This document shows positions 14,083 through 64,000 of a stretch of DNA of 64,000 bases, in pieces. Every line of letters starts with the position of its first letter. The stretch's first letter is position 1. The notes under the pieces were generated by a model. The model made no database searches and had not been told where the DNA came from. It saw only the letters and a list, made by a program, of their open reading frames with translations. Both the position numbers and the translations under genes were made by a program. This stretch comes from Rhea pennata (lineage: Eukaryota > Chordata > Aves > Rheiformes > Rheidae): the NCBI RefSeq assembly GCF_028389875.1, contig NC_084668.1, positions 20,506,493-20,570,492 on the forward strand, read 5' to 3'.

Positions 14083-14106
14083 CACACACACACACACACA
14101 CACACA
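14083..14106. repeat. (CA)12 microsatellite, UG repeat in the SCN3A 3' UTR
   Basis: Twelve uninterrupted CA units on the plus strand, flanked by interrupted CA units (14069-14110) and a TATATA tract just to the left. It lies about 110 nt beyond the stop codon in the transcript, where it reads as UG repeats. Confidence 0.9.
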
Positions 14107-14216
14107 CGCATATGTAAAAACTGTCAGTTTGGCATAAACATCCTACAGGAGTCCTGTTGATGCCTTATGTTCAAAGACTGTAAACAAGTTGTCCCACAAA
14201 CAGAATTCTTAGATTT

Positions 14217-64000
<49,784 letters not shown>

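Larger units (their letters stand above)
12100..14216 (-). other. SCN3A: Probable 3' UTR of SCN3A
   Basis: Transcribed right to left from the TAA stop at 14217-14219. The interval is AT-rich without coding potential and runs about 2.1 kb to a canonical AATAAA (plus-strand TTTATT, 12124-12129) followed by a U-rich stretch. It contains a UG dinucleotide repeat (plus-strand CA, 14083-14106), three TGTANATA Pumilio-type motifs on the transcript strand, and overlapping AATAAA signals at 13206-13216 that could give a shorter form. The extent is inferred from signals only; the true cleavage site could be elsewhere. Confidence 0.5.

Overview
This window is vertebrate nuclear DNA, AT-rich, with long introns and one dominant gene on the minus strand: a brain-type voltage-gated sodium channel alpha subunit, best identified as SCN3A (Nav1.3). 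A 5'-truncated CR1 LINE ending in the ATTCTATG-type 3' tail, plus a second short CR1 relic, points to a bird (a turtle or crocodilian is less likely). No bacterial, viral, tRNA, rRNA or CRISPR features were seen.

Layout from left to right. Positions 1 to about 12,100 are downstream flank with no supportable gene. About 12,100-14,216 is the probable 3' UTR, with a UG repeat, Pumilio-type motifs and a poly(A) signal. Nineteen coding exons follow (exons 26 down to 8 in the 26-coding-exon numbering used for SCN1A), from the stop codon at 14217 to exon 8 at 63594-63735. The first seven coding exons lie beyond the right edge. The joined exons total 5,002 nt and read through without frameshift or premature stop, giving about 1,666 residues of a roughly 2,000-residue channel. 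Nearly all exon lengths equal the family values (142, 207, 133, 239, 174, 357, 121, 155, 174, 123, 282, 54, 138, 105, 271).

The DEKA selectivity filter is complete (D 63618, E 46218, K 20085, A 15090), as are the S4 arginine ladders, the IFM inactivation particle, the ankyrin-G motif, the IQ motif and the PY motif. The protein should therefore be a functional TTX-sensitive-type sodium channel.

The most interesting parts are not in the coding sequence. Intron 23 (17029-18743) has AT-AC termini with a U2-like ATAAGT donor. Intron 20 holds an exon-like segment (25407-25471) with a strong donor whose inclusion would frameshift exon 21 into an immediate stop; its position and logic match the SCN1A 20N poison exon. 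The coding sequence is also a patchwork of SCN3A-diagnostic and SCN2A-like stretches, which suggests retained ancestral states or gene conversion between the neighbouring paralogues. Comparisons with named paralogues are from memory and were not computed.
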